Shown: positions 26,358 to 34,876 of the stretch, one piece after another
Position numbering within the stretch: position 1 is the first letter of the stretch
Layout: each line of letters starts with the position of its first letter
Source of the DNA: Spartobacteria bacterium
GTDB lineage: Bacteria; Verrucomicrobiota; Kiritimatiellia; RZYC01
Direction: 5' to 3'
Length of the DNA stretch: 36,410 nucleotides
Assembly (NCBI GenBank): GCA_009929845.1
Contig: RZZM01000011.1
Span: 1 to 36,410 of the forward strand
Notes under the pieces: generated by a model
Told to the model about the DNA's origin: nothing
The model's input: only the letters and a program-made list of their open reading frames with translations
Databases searched by the model: none
Translations under genes and position numbers: made by a program

Positions 26358-27020
26358 ATGAAAACGCACGGAAATACACATGGGATCGTCCTGTTTCTTC
26401 TCTCCGGAGTCCTTGCCGGACCGGCCTTTGCGTCCGGTTGGTATGTCGGGGCGGAGGCGGGGACCGTGACGCATACCTTCAAGGTCCATTACGAATACCT
26501 CCAGGGCGGTACCCCCGACGAGTATACCGACCGGGCCTCCGGGACCATGGCGGGGCTGATCGGCGGATACCGTTTTACCCTCGCTGAACGGATTTTTTTA
26601 TCTCTACAAGGCCGGGTTTCGGCGGATGACGCGGAATGGACCCTGACCACCGACGAACCCGCGAAGCTTTCCTACAGCCTGCCCGTGGCCTACTCGGCGA
26701 GTCTGTTGCCGGAAATCCGACTGTTCGACAAGCTGTCCCTTTTCGGAGAGATCGGGGTGGGGCAGGGGCGCATTGAGATGAGCAAAAGCTCCACGCAAGC
26801 CAGTCGCTATGATGAAACGGAGTGGGCCAATGCCTACTCATTTGGCGGGGGACTCCAATACCGCTTCAATGCCACCTGGCGCCTCTTTGCCCTGTACCGG
26901 TACACGAGCTATGAGAAGGTTTCCTTCGATTCCCGGCTTCCCGACGGCACCCGGTGGGAGTCAATTGACGGCGACACGACAACAGACTTTTACGCCGTCG
27001 GCTTGAGTATAGCCCCTTAA
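26358..27020 (+). CDS. Outer-membrane beta-barrel protein
   Basis: A 220-residue protein with a clear signal peptide (HGIVLFLLSGVLAGPAFASG) and an OmpA/OmpW/opacity-porin-like barrel. It shows alternating hydrophobic strands such as GWYVGAEAGTVTHTF, LIGGYRFTLAERIFLSLQGR, LSLFGEIGVGQGRIEM, YSFGGGLQYRFNATWRLFAL and TDFYAVGLSIA. About eight strands fit. The start at 26358 is preferred because the signal peptide begins there, with GAGG four bases upstream. The open frame extends in phase back to 26205 through a Cys-rich membrane segment. It is the fourth element of a same-strand cluster with the ligase and radical SAM genes. No plug or enzyme motif is visible; a small OM channel or structural role is the default guess. 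Confidence 0.72.
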   Translation: MKTHGNTHGIVLFLLSGVLAGPAFASGWYVGAEAGTVTHTFKVHYEYLQGGTPDEYTDRASGTMAGLIGGYRFTLAERIFLSLQGRVSADDAEWTLTTDEPAKLSYSLPVAYSASLLPEIRLFDKLSLFGEIGVGQGRIEMSKSSTQASRYDETEWANAYSFGGGLQYRFNATWRLFALYRYTSYEKVSFDSRLPDGTRWESIDGDTTTDFYAVGLSIAP

Positions 27021-27416
27021 GGGATCAGGACAAAATTCAATCATGGCAGTGATATTTCCTGCTGTAATCCAGCGTCAAAGAGATCGTGCGCCTGGAAAAC
27101 AGAAAGGACACTTCCATTCGCCAAAACAGCCTCATAACCGGGGCGTTTATGTCCACCCGCAAACACCGCCAGGAAAGAAGGTGTCCATTCAACTTCCACG
27201 AGGTAAGGAGTGCTGATGTTCATGTGACACCAAGGTGTTGTCCCGGGGTTGGCTGATCGTAATCGCACTCTTTCACTCGCCCATCGCGCCGGAGGCTGCT
27301 CCGCAGAGATTGGGCCTGGTGAGCGTACGTCCAGGAGCAGGGAGAGGCTGGTATTTTGTCTTGCTAACGAGCGCATTAATAATACTCTGTTGCAAAACAA
27401 GCGAAAGGTATAGCAG
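27021..27416. other. Intergenic region before the metal ABC operon
   Basis: 396 bases with no convincing gene. A 119-codon minus-strand frame (27041-27400) has a protein-like final half (STPYLVEVEWTPSFLAVF) but no Shine-Dalgarno at its start and a poor first half, so it may be a relic or an intergenic repeat. A copy of the dispersed repeat sits at 27191-27215. The last 60 bases must hold the ABC-operon promoter. I looked for a Zur/Mnt-like dyad near 27361-27395 and found no convincing one. AAAGG at 27404-27408 is the Shine-Dalgarno of the next gene. Confidence 0.4.
27191..27215 (-). repeat. Short dispersed intergenic repeat, copy B
   Basis: On the minus strand it contains CAGCACTCCTTACCTCG followed by TGGAAGTT. 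It shares its first part with copy A (16/17) and its full length with copy C (20/24). Confidence 0.35.
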
Positions 27417-28358
27417 ATGGATATGAGAATGTTAATCGTAGGTTATCTTTTGAGTAGCGTCGTGTGCGCAGGTGTCCATGCGGACGGACAGGGGAATGAA
27501 CAACCACCCTCCCTGGTGGTGGCCTCGCTGAACCCTATCGCGACCGATCTTGCGCGCCAGGTGGGCGGATCGTTTGTCAGGGTCATCGAATTGGTGCCGC
27601 CGGGAACAAATCCCCACGAATTTCAATTGAGCCCCGGCGATTTGAATAGGGCCGGCGACGCGACGCTGCTGTTGGCGATGGGTAAGAACCTGGAGCCTTA
27701 TCTTCCTGATTTGCGGAGCAACCTGAGGTCCGGACAAGAACTTATCGAGATCGGCGCGACGATTCCCTCATTGGAGTTTGAGGAGGACGAGGATCATCTG
27801 GTTCTGCACCACGGTCATCATCATGGCGTGATCGACCCGCACTGGTGGAACAGCATCCGTAACATGCAGCGGGCCGCCCGTATTCTTGGTATTACCTTTT
27901 CCAAGGCCGATCCGGAGCACCGGATGCAATATAATGCCCAAACGGAGGCATATAATGCGAAGCTCCGGGAGCTTGAGCAATGGACCCGGCAGCAGGTAAG
28001 CCGCATTCCGCCACAGGACCGGAAACTGGCCACAGCGCATGCCGCCTTCAATTATTTTTGCGATGAATTCGGGTTCCAGGCGGTGCCGGTGAAGGGCCTG
28101 ACAACCAAGGAAGAGCCGACCCCCGCTCACCTGGCGGAGGTGGTCGAGTTCATACGTGAGAATGGGGTCAGCACGATCTTTCCGGAAGTGGCCGCCAATC
28201 CCAAGCTGCTCGAATCCGTGGCACAGGAAACCGGGGTGGTTGTCGGACCGCCACTGTACGCGGGCAGTCCGCCATTGGATGATCCTACGTATGAGGCCAT
28301 GGTGCGTCATAACATGACGGTCATTGTTGATGCACTGACCCCGAAACAGGCGGAGTGA
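27417..28358 (+). CDS. Zn/Mn-type ABC transporter substrate-binding protein (ZnuA/TroA-like)
   Basis: A periplasmic metal-binding protein of the cluster A-I family (PF01297), 313 residues, that delivers a divalent metal to the permease encoded downstream. The signal peptide is MRMLIVGYLLSSVVCAGVHA. Expected ligands are H67 (TNPHEF), H142 (DPHWW) and H208 (ATAHAAFNYF). An acidic/His-rich loop lies at about 120-136 (EEDEDH...HHGHHH), which is typical of zinc rather than manganese proteins. The usual fourth ligand, Asp in an 'LYxDS' motif, appears replaced: the sequence is LYAGSPPLDDP. E257 or a nearby Asp could substitute. AAAGG (27404-27408) supports the start. First gene of a four-gene operon. 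Confidence 0.9.
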   Translation: MDMRMLIVGYLLSSVVCAGVHADGQGNEQPPSLVVASLNPIATDLARQVGGSFVRVIELVPPGTNPHEFQLSPGDLNRAGDATLLLAMGKNLEPYLPDLRSNLRSGQELIEIGATIPSLEFEEDEDHLVLHHGHHHGVIDPHWWNSIRNMQRAARILGITFSKADPEHRMQYNAQTEAYNAKLRELEQWTRQQVSRIPPQDRKLATAHAAFNYFCDEFGFQAVPVKGLTTKEEPTPAHLAEVVEFIRENGVSTIFPEVAANPKLLESVAQETGVVVGPPLYAGSPPLDDPTYEAMVRHNMTVIVDALTPKQAE

Positions 28359-28362
28359 CCCT

Positions 28363-28785
28363 GTGCGCGGAACGCCGCTAGTCGAATGGGGCCTCTTTAT
28401 TCTCTGCTGGAGCATGCTGCTGTTCCCCCTGACGCGCCTGACGGCCAGGCAGGCCATCCCTGCCCCCGCCGCGGCGCATGCGGAAAGCTTGGCGACAACA
28501 GCATGGGTGGAGCTTCAATTTTCGAGTCTTCCCGGAACCTTCCAGTTACATGAAGGAAATGCGTGTATATGGTCGGGGACCGCGGACACCCACCGGGTGA
28601 GCAGCCTGGTCACGGTTCGTGTGGACAATGCGCGCGCGGAAGTGCGCCTGTTCGTCGATTGGGAGGCGCAGGGGGGCATGAAGGCCGTCGAATGCGTCCT
28701 CGAACCAGACGGGCTGGCGCGTCAATCCCACACCGGCTGGACCGAGGCGCGCCGCCTGGAAGAAATTATGGTCTTCTCATGGTAA
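28363..28785 (+). CDS. Membrane-anchored protein of unknown function in the metal ABC operon
   Basis: A 140-residue protein starting with GTG; GGAG seven bases upstream supports this start. It has one N-terminal hydrophobic segment (WGLFILCWSMLLFPLT) and a periplasmic, probably beta-rich domain (AWVELQFSSLPGTFQL; VRVDNARAEVRLFVDW). Two cysteines lie in the soluble part. No family was recognised. It sits 4 bases after the metal-binding protein gene and overlaps the ATPase gene by 7 bp, so it is translated as part of the transporter operon and is probably an accessory factor. It contains no His-rich metal site. Confidence 0.75.
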   Translation: MRGTPLVEWGLFILCWSMLLFPLTRLTARQAIPAPAAAHAESLATTAWVELQFSSLPGTFQLHEGNACIWSGTADTHRVSSLVTVRVDNARAEVRLFVDWEAQGGMKAVECVLEPDGLARQSHTGWTEARRLEEIMVFSW

Positions 28786-29537
28786 CGGCAACGCATAAGC
28801 AAAAAGAAGAGCATTGCCCGCGCGCGGGCGCGGGGACACACTGTTTTTCGGTTGACAACCTGCACGCCCACTACGGGGGGCTGTGCGCGTTGCGCGACAT
28901 CAGTTTTGACGCCACTTGCGGACGGGCGATCGCGCTGGTGGGCGGCAATGGCGCGGGCAAGACGACGCTCATGAAGGCGATTGTCGGGCTGGTACCCTCC
29001 TGCACGGGGACGGTACGTTGGCGCGGCGAGCCGGTGCATAAGAGCACCTATGAGATTGCCTATCTGCCGCAGCGCGAAGATTTGGACCGGGACTTTCCGA
29101 TCACGGTGCGGGGTCTGGTGGAACTGGGACGCTATCCGTTGGTTGGCATGCTCAAACGGATGCGCGCGGAGGATGAGGATGCCATTGAACGCGCCATGGA
29201 CATGATGGGGGTGCGGGAGTTGCGTCACCGCCAGATCGGGGCGCTGTCGGGCGGCCAGCAGCAGCGCGTGTTCATCGCGCGCGCCCTCGCGCAGGACGCC
29301 CATGTGCTGCTCTTGGATGAGCCCTTTGCCGGCCTGGACCAGCCCTCCTGCGATATCCTTGCGGACTTGCTGCGCAAACTCGCCGCGCAGGGAAGCCTGG
29401 TGATCGCCTCGCATCACGACATGCGCACGGTGGAAGACATCTTTGATGAGATGCTGCTGATCAACAAGCGTATGATTGCCTATGGAAAGCCCACGGATGT
29501 GTTGACCGAAGATAATCTGGAGGCGGCTTTCGGATGA
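28779..29537 (+). CDS. Metal ABC transporter ATP-binding protein (ZnuC/MntA-like)
   Basis: The cytoplasmic ATPase of the metal importer, 252 residues. Visible motifs are Walker A GGNGAGKTT, a Q-loop region YLPQREDLDRDFPITV, the signature LSGGQQQRV, Walker B VLLLDEPFAGLD and the switch His in ASHHDMRTV. The QREDLDRDFP segment is typical of the Mn/Zn cluster. The open frame extends further upstream inside the 140-residue gene, but the ATG at 28779 gives a normal family length. It overlaps the preceding gene by 7 bp and the permease gene by 4 bp (ATGA), so translation is coupled. Confidence 0.93.
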   Translation: MVTATHKQKEEHCPRAGAGTHCFSVDNLHAHYGGLCALRDISFDATCGRAIALVGGNGAGKTTLMKAIVGLVPSCTGTVRWRGEPVHKSTYEIAYLPQREDLDRDFPITVRGLVELGRYPLVGMLKRMRAEDEDAIERAMDMMGVRELRHRQIGALSGGQQQRVFIARALAQDAHVLLLDEPFAGLDQPSCDILADLLRKLAAQGSLVIASHHDMRTVEDIFDEMLLINKRMIAYGKPTDVLTEDNLEAAFG

Positions 29538-30409
29538 TGGATGTTCTTGAACAGGTATTTGGCAGTGGCTTTGGACAGCGCGCGCTGTTGGCCGCCGTGA
29601 TGATCGGGTTCCTCAACGGCTACCTCGGCGGCTATGTTGTTATCCGGCGTTCCGCCCTGTTTGCCGGCGCCCTGTCCCATACGATTTTCCCGGGGATTGC
29701 CCTCGGGGCACTCATCGCCGGGTTGAATCCGGTCAGCGCCCTGCTGGGCGCCGGGGTTACGGCCATGCTCGTAGGGCTTGGCGCGACCGGCGTCTCGGCG
29801 TCGTCGCGCCTGGACCGGGACTCCGCCCTCGCCATTCTCTTCACCGCCGCATTTGGCGCGGGGCTGATCATCCTCCGTCGGCTCTCGACTTACGTGAGCC
29901 TGGAAGATTATCTGTTCGGCAATATCCTGGCCGTTTCGAACGCCGACCTCTGGTTTGTCTTTGCCGCGGGCGGTATAACCCTCTCCATCCTCATCCTGTT
30001 GCAACGTCCGCTGCTTATCTATCTCTTTTCGGAGGTGATCGCCCGCACCCAGGGCATTCCCGTGCATCTGCTCGCTTACCTGCTGGCCGCGCTTATTGTA
30101 CTCACCATGATTATTTCGTTACAGGCCGTCGGCGCGATCCTCACGCTCGGACTCCTGATCGCCCCCGCGTCCATCATGTATCTCTACGTGGATTCACCGC
30201 GCGTCATTTTGTGGGGCGGCGGACTGCTGGGCACGGCGGTTTCCGTATTGTGTGTCATCGCCTCCTACGCGTTTAATACGCAAACAGGCCCCCTGATCGT
30301 CGTCTCACTGGGCCTTCTATTTGTGCTTGCCTACGTGTGCAGCCCGAAATACGGACTCGTCTTCCGCATTTTCAAATACTACCACATGCGACAGGACCCC
30401 GACGCATAG
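29534..30409 (+). CDS. Metal ABC transporter permease (ZnuB/TroC-like, ABC-3 family)
   Basis: The integral membrane component of the importer, 291 residues with about eight hydrophobic helices. Family-typical stretches are MIGFLNGYLGGYVVIRRSAL, GALSHTIFPGIALG (the conserved SH near the ATPase coupling region), LEDYLFGNILAV and LGLLIAPASIMYLY. The start overlaps the ATPase stop as ATGA. Only one permease gene is present, so it should form a homodimer. No metal-dependent regulator gene lies in the operon. No terminator hairpin was found just after the stop. Confidence 0.93.
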   Translation: MMDVLEQVFGSGFGQRALLAAVMIGFLNGYLGGYVVIRRSALFAGALSHTIFPGIALGALIAGLNPVSALLGAGVTAMLVGLGATGVSASSRLDRDSALAILFTAAFGAGLIILRRLSTYVSLEDYLFGNILAVSNADLWFVFAAGGITLSILILLQRPLLIYLFSEVIARTQGIPVHLLAYLLAALIVLTMIISLQAVGAILTLGLLIAPASIMYLYVDSPRVILWGGGLLGTAVSVLCVIASYAFNTQTGPLIVVSLGLLFVLAYVCSPKYGLVFRIFKYYHMRQDPDA

Positions 30410-30412
30410 CCT

Positions 30413-30436
30413 CAGAACTCCCTGTCTCGTGGAAGT
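30413..30436 (+). repeat. Short dispersed intergenic repeat, copy C
   Basis: Starts CAGAACTCCCTGTCTCG and continues TGGAAGT, directly after the permease stop. It matches copy B at 20 of 24 positions in the same orientation relative to its own strand. Confidence 0.35.
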
Positions 30437-30696
30437 GCGTACCGATATGAAATGAGGAATAAGAACTGAAAGGGCGACCAACTTCTTCCTGCAATGCGCT
30501 TTTTATCCTTACGTAAATCGTTCACGCCGTTTACTCGGTCCGATCAACTGTCATGAATAATTGCCAAGCGGATGAGACAGGCGGAGATAGCGCTTCCCGA
30601 GGGTGTTTCCTGCGGGACGTATGGGTTCAGGCATGCTTTAACCACGTCCGGATATTTTTGCTTCCCTGAAAGCGCTTTGCGCGTCACACTGACGGG

Positions 30697-31425
30697 ATGA
30701 ATATAAAAACGACCCTGAAGCGGACATGGAAGATACTGCATGGCCTGCTGGTTGCCCTGGGGCTGCTGGCGGTCTTGGTCTTCCTGCTTTCGTTCAGCCG
30801 GTATCCCTGGAAGATGTATGTGTGGATATCGCGCGACACGCATGTCATCAGGACACCGCCCGAGTATATTGTTGTACTGGGGGGCGGCGGGATTCCCAGC
30901 GAGTCCGGACTGATCCGATCCTGGTACGCCGCCGAGGACGCCTTGCGGTATGCCCAGGCAAAGGTGATTGTCGCCTTGCCTGATGACCCGGACATGGACG
31001 CCTCGCACCTCGACAAGATGGTGAACGAACTCATCCTGCGGGGCGTCGCCGGGGCGCGCGTCCTCACCGAACCACAGGGCCGCAACACCCGCGAACAGGC
31101 CCTGTACATCAGGGACATGCTCGGTCCCGCCCGCACACGGCCTGTCCTGCTGGTTACCTCGGGCCCCCACATGAAACGTTCGCTGCTTACCTTTCGCAAA
31201 CTGGGATTTACCGATATCGGCGGTTGCATCGCCGAGGATGAGTCCGTTGAGGCCGACTTGACCTATGACCCCAACGACCTGGGCGGACGCCGCAATGTCC
31301 CCTCCACCGGCGTCGGCGGTAACACCTTCATCCGCTACCGGTGGTGGAACAACCTGCAATACATCCTCTGGACCGCACGGGAGGGCATGGCGATCGCCTA
31401 CTACTGGCTGCGCGGCTGGATATAG
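30697..31425 (+). CDS. DUF218/YdcF-ElyC-SanA family membrane protein
   Basis: A 242-residue protein with an N-terminal transmembrane helix (LLVALGLLAVLVFLLSF) and a DUF218 domain facing the periplasm. Family marks are the opening YIVVLGGGG, the central GRNTREQALYIRDML and LLVTSGPHMKRSLLTFRKLGF. Relatives such as ElyC and SanA affect envelope integrity and cell-wall precursor metabolism; the biochemical activity is not settled. A weak Shine-Dalgarno (ACGGG) precedes the ATG. It has ~270-290 base gaps on its left and ~220 on its right, so it is probably a single-gene transcript. The last 40 residues are rich in Trp and Tyr and may associate with the membrane. Confidence 0.85.
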   Translation: MNIKTTLKRTWKILHGLLVALGLLAVLVFLLSFSRYPWKMYVWISRDTHVIRTPPEYIVVLGGGGIPSESGLIRSWYAAEDALRYAQAKVIVALPDDPDMDASHLDKMVNELILRGVAGARVLTEPQGRNTREQALYIRDMLGPARTRPVLLVTSGPHMKRSLLTFRKLGFTDIGGCIAEDESVEADLTYDPNDLGGRRNVPSTGVGGNTFIRYRWWNNLQYILWTAREGMAIAYYWLRGWI

Positions 31426-31436
31426 CGAAGGCATGC

Positions 31437-31478
31437 TCACTCACCTGCTTCTTCAATCACCATACCCCGTTTGGCCAT
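31437..31478 (-). other. 13-codon mini-ORF with very strong Shine-Dalgarno
   Basis: On the minus strand GGAGGAG (31482-31488) stands three bases before ATG, followed by MAKRGMVIEEAGE and TGA. No longer frame follows. It may be a leader peptide, the cut-off start of a lost gene, or chance. Confidence 0.2.
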
Positions 31479-31649
31479 AAACTCCTCCCTGGCTCGCCCG
31501 CCCTGAAAGCGTAGTGGGCAACGCATCAACAAGTCTTATGGAAAAGTCATGAAAATATCAAATACAGGCGTGCATTTGCGTGGAAAGTTCGTTATAGGGC
31601 GTGGTTTTGGAATTCAACATGACGACAGGACACAGAGAGATGTACAACA

Positions 31650-34178
31650 ATGAATGAGAAATACCCGTTTCAGGAAATTGAACCCAAATGGCAGGCATAT
31701 TGGAGGGAGCATGGCTTGTTTGACGTGGACCCGTCGCAAACCGACAACAAGTACTACTGCCTGATGATGTTTCCCTATCCTTCCGGGACGCTGCATGTCG
31801 GGCATGGCCGCAATTATATCATCGGGGACGCCGTGACCCGCTACAAAAAGATGCAGGGCCTGAATGTGTTGACGCCGATGGGCTGGGATGCCTTCGGGCT
31901 GCCCGCGGAAAACGCGGCCATCAAGACCGGGACCCATCCGCGCGAAAGCACGTTGAACAATATCAAGGTCATCAAGGAACAGTTGAATACGTGGGGCTGC
32001 TGCTACGACTGGAACCGGGAAGTCACGTCCTGCCTGCCGGATTATTACAAGTGGACCCAGTGGCTCTTCATCCGGCTGTATGAACGCGGCCTGGCCTACC
32101 GGGCCAAGGCGCCGGTCAACTGGTGTCCGTCCTGCGCGACAGTGCTGGCCAACGAACAGGTGGTCGACGGCTGCTGCGAACGTTGCGAGGCGGTGGTGGA
32201 ACCCCGCGAACTCGAACAATGGTTTTTCAAAATCACCGACTATGCCCAGCGGCTGCTGGATGACTTGTCCAAGCTCGACGGCTGGCCCGAACGTGTTAAA
32301 ATCATGCAGGAAAACTGGATCGGGCGCAGCGAGGGTACCCGCGTGGCCTTCCGCCTTATCCCCCGGGAAGACGGCGCGCCGGATGCGCAGGACAGCGTTC
32401 CCTGCTATACCACGCGCGTCGATACGATTTACGGATGCACCTACATGGTCCTTGCCCCGGAATATCCCGCGCTGTCGGAGATGATCAAGGGCCTGCCGCA
32501 GGAACAGGCCGTCCTGGAGTACATCGCCAAGTCCGGAAAAATGTCGCGCATCGACCGGACCGCGGACTCGACGGAAAAGACCGGCGTCTTCACCGGACGC
32601 TATGTCGTCAATCCATACAATGGCGAAACCGTGCCGTTGTGGGTGGCCGATTATGTGCTGATGGAATACGGCACCGGCGCGGTCATGGCCGTCCCCGCCC
32701 ACGATACCCGCGACTGGGCCTTTGCCAAGAATTATGGGCTTGATATCCGTATCTCCATCCAGAACCCGGAGCAGTCACTCGCACTCGACGAGATGACGGG
32801 CGCTTACACAGAGGACGGAATATGCGTGGATTCCGGCCCGTTTTCAGGGATACCCAACCGCGAGGCGATCAAAAAGATGACGGAATACGCGGCGGAACAG
32901 GAGTTCGGCGGGTTCCAGATTCACTATCGGCTGCGCGACTGGCTGATCAGCCGCCAGCGCTACTGGGGCGCGCCCATCCCGATGATCTATTGCGAACAAT
33001 GCGGCCTGGTGCCCGTGCCCGACACAGACCTGCCGGTGCTGCTGCCCGATACCGTGGAATTCCGTCCGGACGGGAAATCGCCGCTGGCGCAGAGCGAAGA
33101 ATTCATGCGGGTCGATTGTCCCGCGTGTGGGCGCGCGGCCCGGCGCGAGAGCGACACGATGGATACCTTTGTTGATTCGAGCTGGTACTTCCTGCGCTAC
33201 ATGAACGCCCGGGATGAAACCCGCGCCATTGATACCGACCTGTGTGATAAATGGCTGCCGGTCGACCAGTATATCGGAGGCATTGAGCACGCCATCCTGC
33301 ACCTGATGTATGCGCGCTTTTTCACCAAGGCCCTGTATGACATCGGGTTGATCCATTTCGACGAACCCTTTGCGCACCTCTTCACCCAGGGCATGATCTG
33401 CAAGCGCAGTGACAAGGACGGACAGCTCTACAAGATGTCGAAATCCAAGGGCAACGTCGTCAGCCCGGTCGAACTGCTGCGCGAATACGGCGCGGATACC
33501 GTCCGCCTGTACACCCTGTTCATCGGGCCGCCCGAAAAAGACGCGGAATGGAACGACCAGGGCGTCGAGGGCGCCTTCCGGTTCCTGCGTCGTATCTGGC
33601 GCAAGATATATGACCACCACGAGCTGCTCGCGCAGGCCAAAGGGCTGACGCCCCGCCTGGACGACATGGCCGGGCCGGAACGGGATTTGTACCGCAAAAT
33701 GCACGAGACCATTCAGCGGATCACACGGGATATGGACGGCGACTTCCATTTCAATACCGCCATCGCCCAGATCATGGAACTGATGAACGCGGTGGATGCC
33801 TTGGAAGTCACACCCGAAAGCCCGGAAAGCTGCCGGGCGGTGTTCCGCGAAACCATGGAAACGGTAGTGTTGCTCCTCTCGCCGTTCGCGCCGCATATCG
33901 CGGAAGAGTTGTGGCAGGAACTGGGCTATGCGCCCAGCATCCTGAACGCCGCCTGGCCACTGGTCAACGAGGCGGCATTGCACCGGGACCGGATCGAACT
34001 GGTCCTCCAGGTCAACGGCAAAGTCCGCGGCCATGTCATGGTCAGCGCCGACGCTGACCGCGAGGCCATTGAGGCCGAGGCCCTGAACGACGAACACGTC
34101 AAGAAGTGGATCGAAGGCAAGACGGTGCGCAAGGTGATTGTTGTACCGGGCCGCCTGGTCAACGTGGCCGTTTCCTGA
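31650..34178 (+). CDS. leuS: Leucyl-tRNA synthetase
   Basis: A class I aminoacyl-tRNA synthetase of 842 residues, the normal bacterial size, which charges tRNA-Leu. The HIGH motif is HVGH (49-52) in [20 protein letters not shown] is at 595-599. A zinc-ribbon pair (CPSC...CERC, about 159-178) is present. The CP1 editing domain is intact, with the T-rich/'[16 protein letters not shown]' region and the conserved Asp in [11 protein letters not shown]. The C-terminal anticodon-binding and tail domains end normally ([17 protein letters not shown]). The start follows an AGAGAG Shine-Dalgarno. It is followed after 16 bases by a 67-residue membrane protein and then a HIT gene, suggesting an operon. 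Confidence 0.97.
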   Translation: MNEKYPFQEIEPKWQAYWREHGLFDVDPSQTDNKYYCLMMFPYPSGTLHVGHGRNYIIGDAVTRYKKMQGLNVLTPMGWDAFGLPAENAAIKTGTHPRESTLNNIKVIKEQLNTWGCCYDWNREVTSCLPDYYKWTQWLFIRLYERGLAYRAKAPVNWCPSCATVLANEQVVDGCCERCEAVVEPRELEQWFFKITDYAQRLLDDLSKLDGWPERVKIMQENWIGRSEGTRVAFRLIPREDGAPDAQDSVPCYTTRVDTIYGCTYMVLAPEYPALSEMIKGLPQEQAVLEYIAKSGKMSRIDRTADSTEKTGVFTGRYVVNPYNGETVPLWVADYVLMEYGTGAVMAVPAHDTRDWAFAKNYGLDIRISIQNPEQSLALDEMTGAYTEDGICVDSGPFSGIPNREAIKKMTEYAAEQEFGGFQIHYRLRDWLISRQRYWGAPIPMIYCEQCGLVPVPDTDLPVLLPDTVEFRPDGKSPLAQSEEFMRVDCPACGRAARRESDTMDTFVDSSWYFLRYMNARDETRAIDTDLCDKWLPVDQYIGGIEHAILHLMYARFFTKALYDIGLIHFDEPFAHLFTQGMICKRSDKDGQLYKMSKSKGNVVSPVELLREYGADTVRLYTLFIGPPEKDAEWNDQGVEGAFRFLRRIWRKIYDHHELLAQAKGLTPRLDDMAGPERDLYRKMHETIQRITRDMDGDFHFNTAIAQIMELMNAVDALEVTPESPESCRAVFRETMETVVLLLSPFAPHIAEELWQELGYAPSILNAAWPLVNEAALHRDRIELVLQVNGKVRGHVMVSADADREAIEAEALNDEHVKKWIEGKTVRKVIVVPGRLVNVAVS

Positions 34179-34194
34179 GCGCGGAGCACTGCAA

Positions 34195-34398
34195 ATGGCA
34201 AAACAAAAGGAACGCCCCCTGCCGGTACGGTTATGGTTCAGCCTGACAAGCCAGGAGCGCTGGTTTTTATTCGCCTTGCTGGCCATTGCGCTAATCGGCG
34301 CCATGGCGCGATATTTCCATTTGAAAAAACAGGAGACCATGCCATACTATCCCCCGGGACTGGATGTCCCGACCATGGAGAAAACATATGAGCAGTGA
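34195..34398 (+). CDS. Small single-pass membrane protein
   Basis: A 67-residue protein with one transmembrane helix (RWFLFALLAIALIGAMARYF) preceded by a basic, Pro-rich cytoplasmic N-terminus and followed by a short polar tail. GGAG nine bases upstream supports the ATG at 34195; an upstream in-frame ATG at 34138 lies inside leuS and is rejected. It overlaps the HIT gene by 11 bp. The opening SLTSQERWFLFALLAIALIG recalls small proteins encoded near DNA-uptake or housekeeping genes in related bacteria, but no named family was recognised. Confidence 0.7.
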   Translation: MAKQKERPLPVRLWFSLTSQERWFLFALLAIALIGAMARYFHLKKQETMPYYPPGLDVPTMEKTYEQ

Positions 34399-34807
34399 TT
34401 GTATTTTCTGTAAAATTGTAAAAGGCGAGATACCCTCGGCCAAGGTGTATGAAGACGACGATTTGCTCGCCTTCATCGATGTGGGCCCGATCATCAAGGG
34501 GCATACCCTGGTGATCCCCAAGGAACACTACGATAATATTGCCGCGACCCCGGTAGACGTGCTGCAAAAGCTGATCAAGCTGGTACAACGCATCGCCGGC
34601 GCCCAGATGAATGCGTTGGATGCCGATGGCGTCAACATCATTCAAAATAACGGGGAAGTCGCCGGCCAGGCGGTGCCGCATATTCATTTTCATGTGATTC
34701 CGCGCTTCAAAGACGACGGACACCAATGGAACTGGGACGCGAAGTCCTACAAGAACATGAAGGAAATGTGCTTCTATGCGGCCGTGATCAATGAGCATAC
34801 AGCCTAG
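34388..34807 (+). CDS. HIT-family nucleotide hydrolase (HinT-like)
   Basis: A 139-residue histidine-triad protein, likely a purine nucleoside phosphoramidase/dinucleotide hydrolase. The catalytic triad is H98-I-H100-F-H102 in PHIHFHVIPRF. C5 and C8 of CIFCKIVKGEIP with H47 and H98 form the usual zinc site. The ATG at 34388 is chosen because the family begins at M-x-x-D-C-I-F-C and GGAG (34377-34380) lies seven bases upstream. It overlaps the 67-residue membrane protein gene by 11 bp, so translation is probably coupled. HIT proteins hydrolyse aminoacyl-adenylates formed by tRNA synthetases, so linkage to leuS is functionally plausible. The C-terminal ~30 residues are somewhat extended. Confidence 0.93.
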   Translation: MSSDCIFCKIVKGEIPSAKVYEDDDLLAFIDVGPIIKGHTLVIPKEHYDNIAATPVDVLQKLIKLVQRIAGAQMNALDADGVNIIQNNGEVAGQAVPHIHFHVIPRFKDDGHQWNWDAKSYKNMKEMCFYAAVINEHTA

Positions 34808-34816
34808 CCAGCGCTG

Positions 34817-34846
34817 TTAACGGATGATGCCGCCTGTTGGTATATT
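34817..34846 (+). promoter_or_regulatory. Candidate sigma-70-type promoter for the Minf_1886-type gene
   Basis: TTAACG (34817-34822) and TATATT (34841-34846) are separated by 18 bp and lie 31 bases before the ATG. This fits a short leader with AGGAAA as Shine-Dalgarno. Confidence 0.4.
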
Positions 34847-34876
34847 CTATCAGAAAGAGTTGTCAGGAAAAACAAC

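Noticed and set aside
27361-27395. Zur or Mnt-type operator before the metal ABC operon
   Set aside because: Only AT-rich sequence without a good dyad is present; matches to known operators are too weak to call.
30544-31440. 298-codon minus-strand open frame
   Set aside because: It is antisense to the DUF218 gene, which has recognisable family motifs and a TM helix.
32844-34340. 498-codon minus-strand open frame
   Set aside because: It is antisense to leuS, whose motifs are unambiguous. Long antisense frames are common opposite GC-rich genes.
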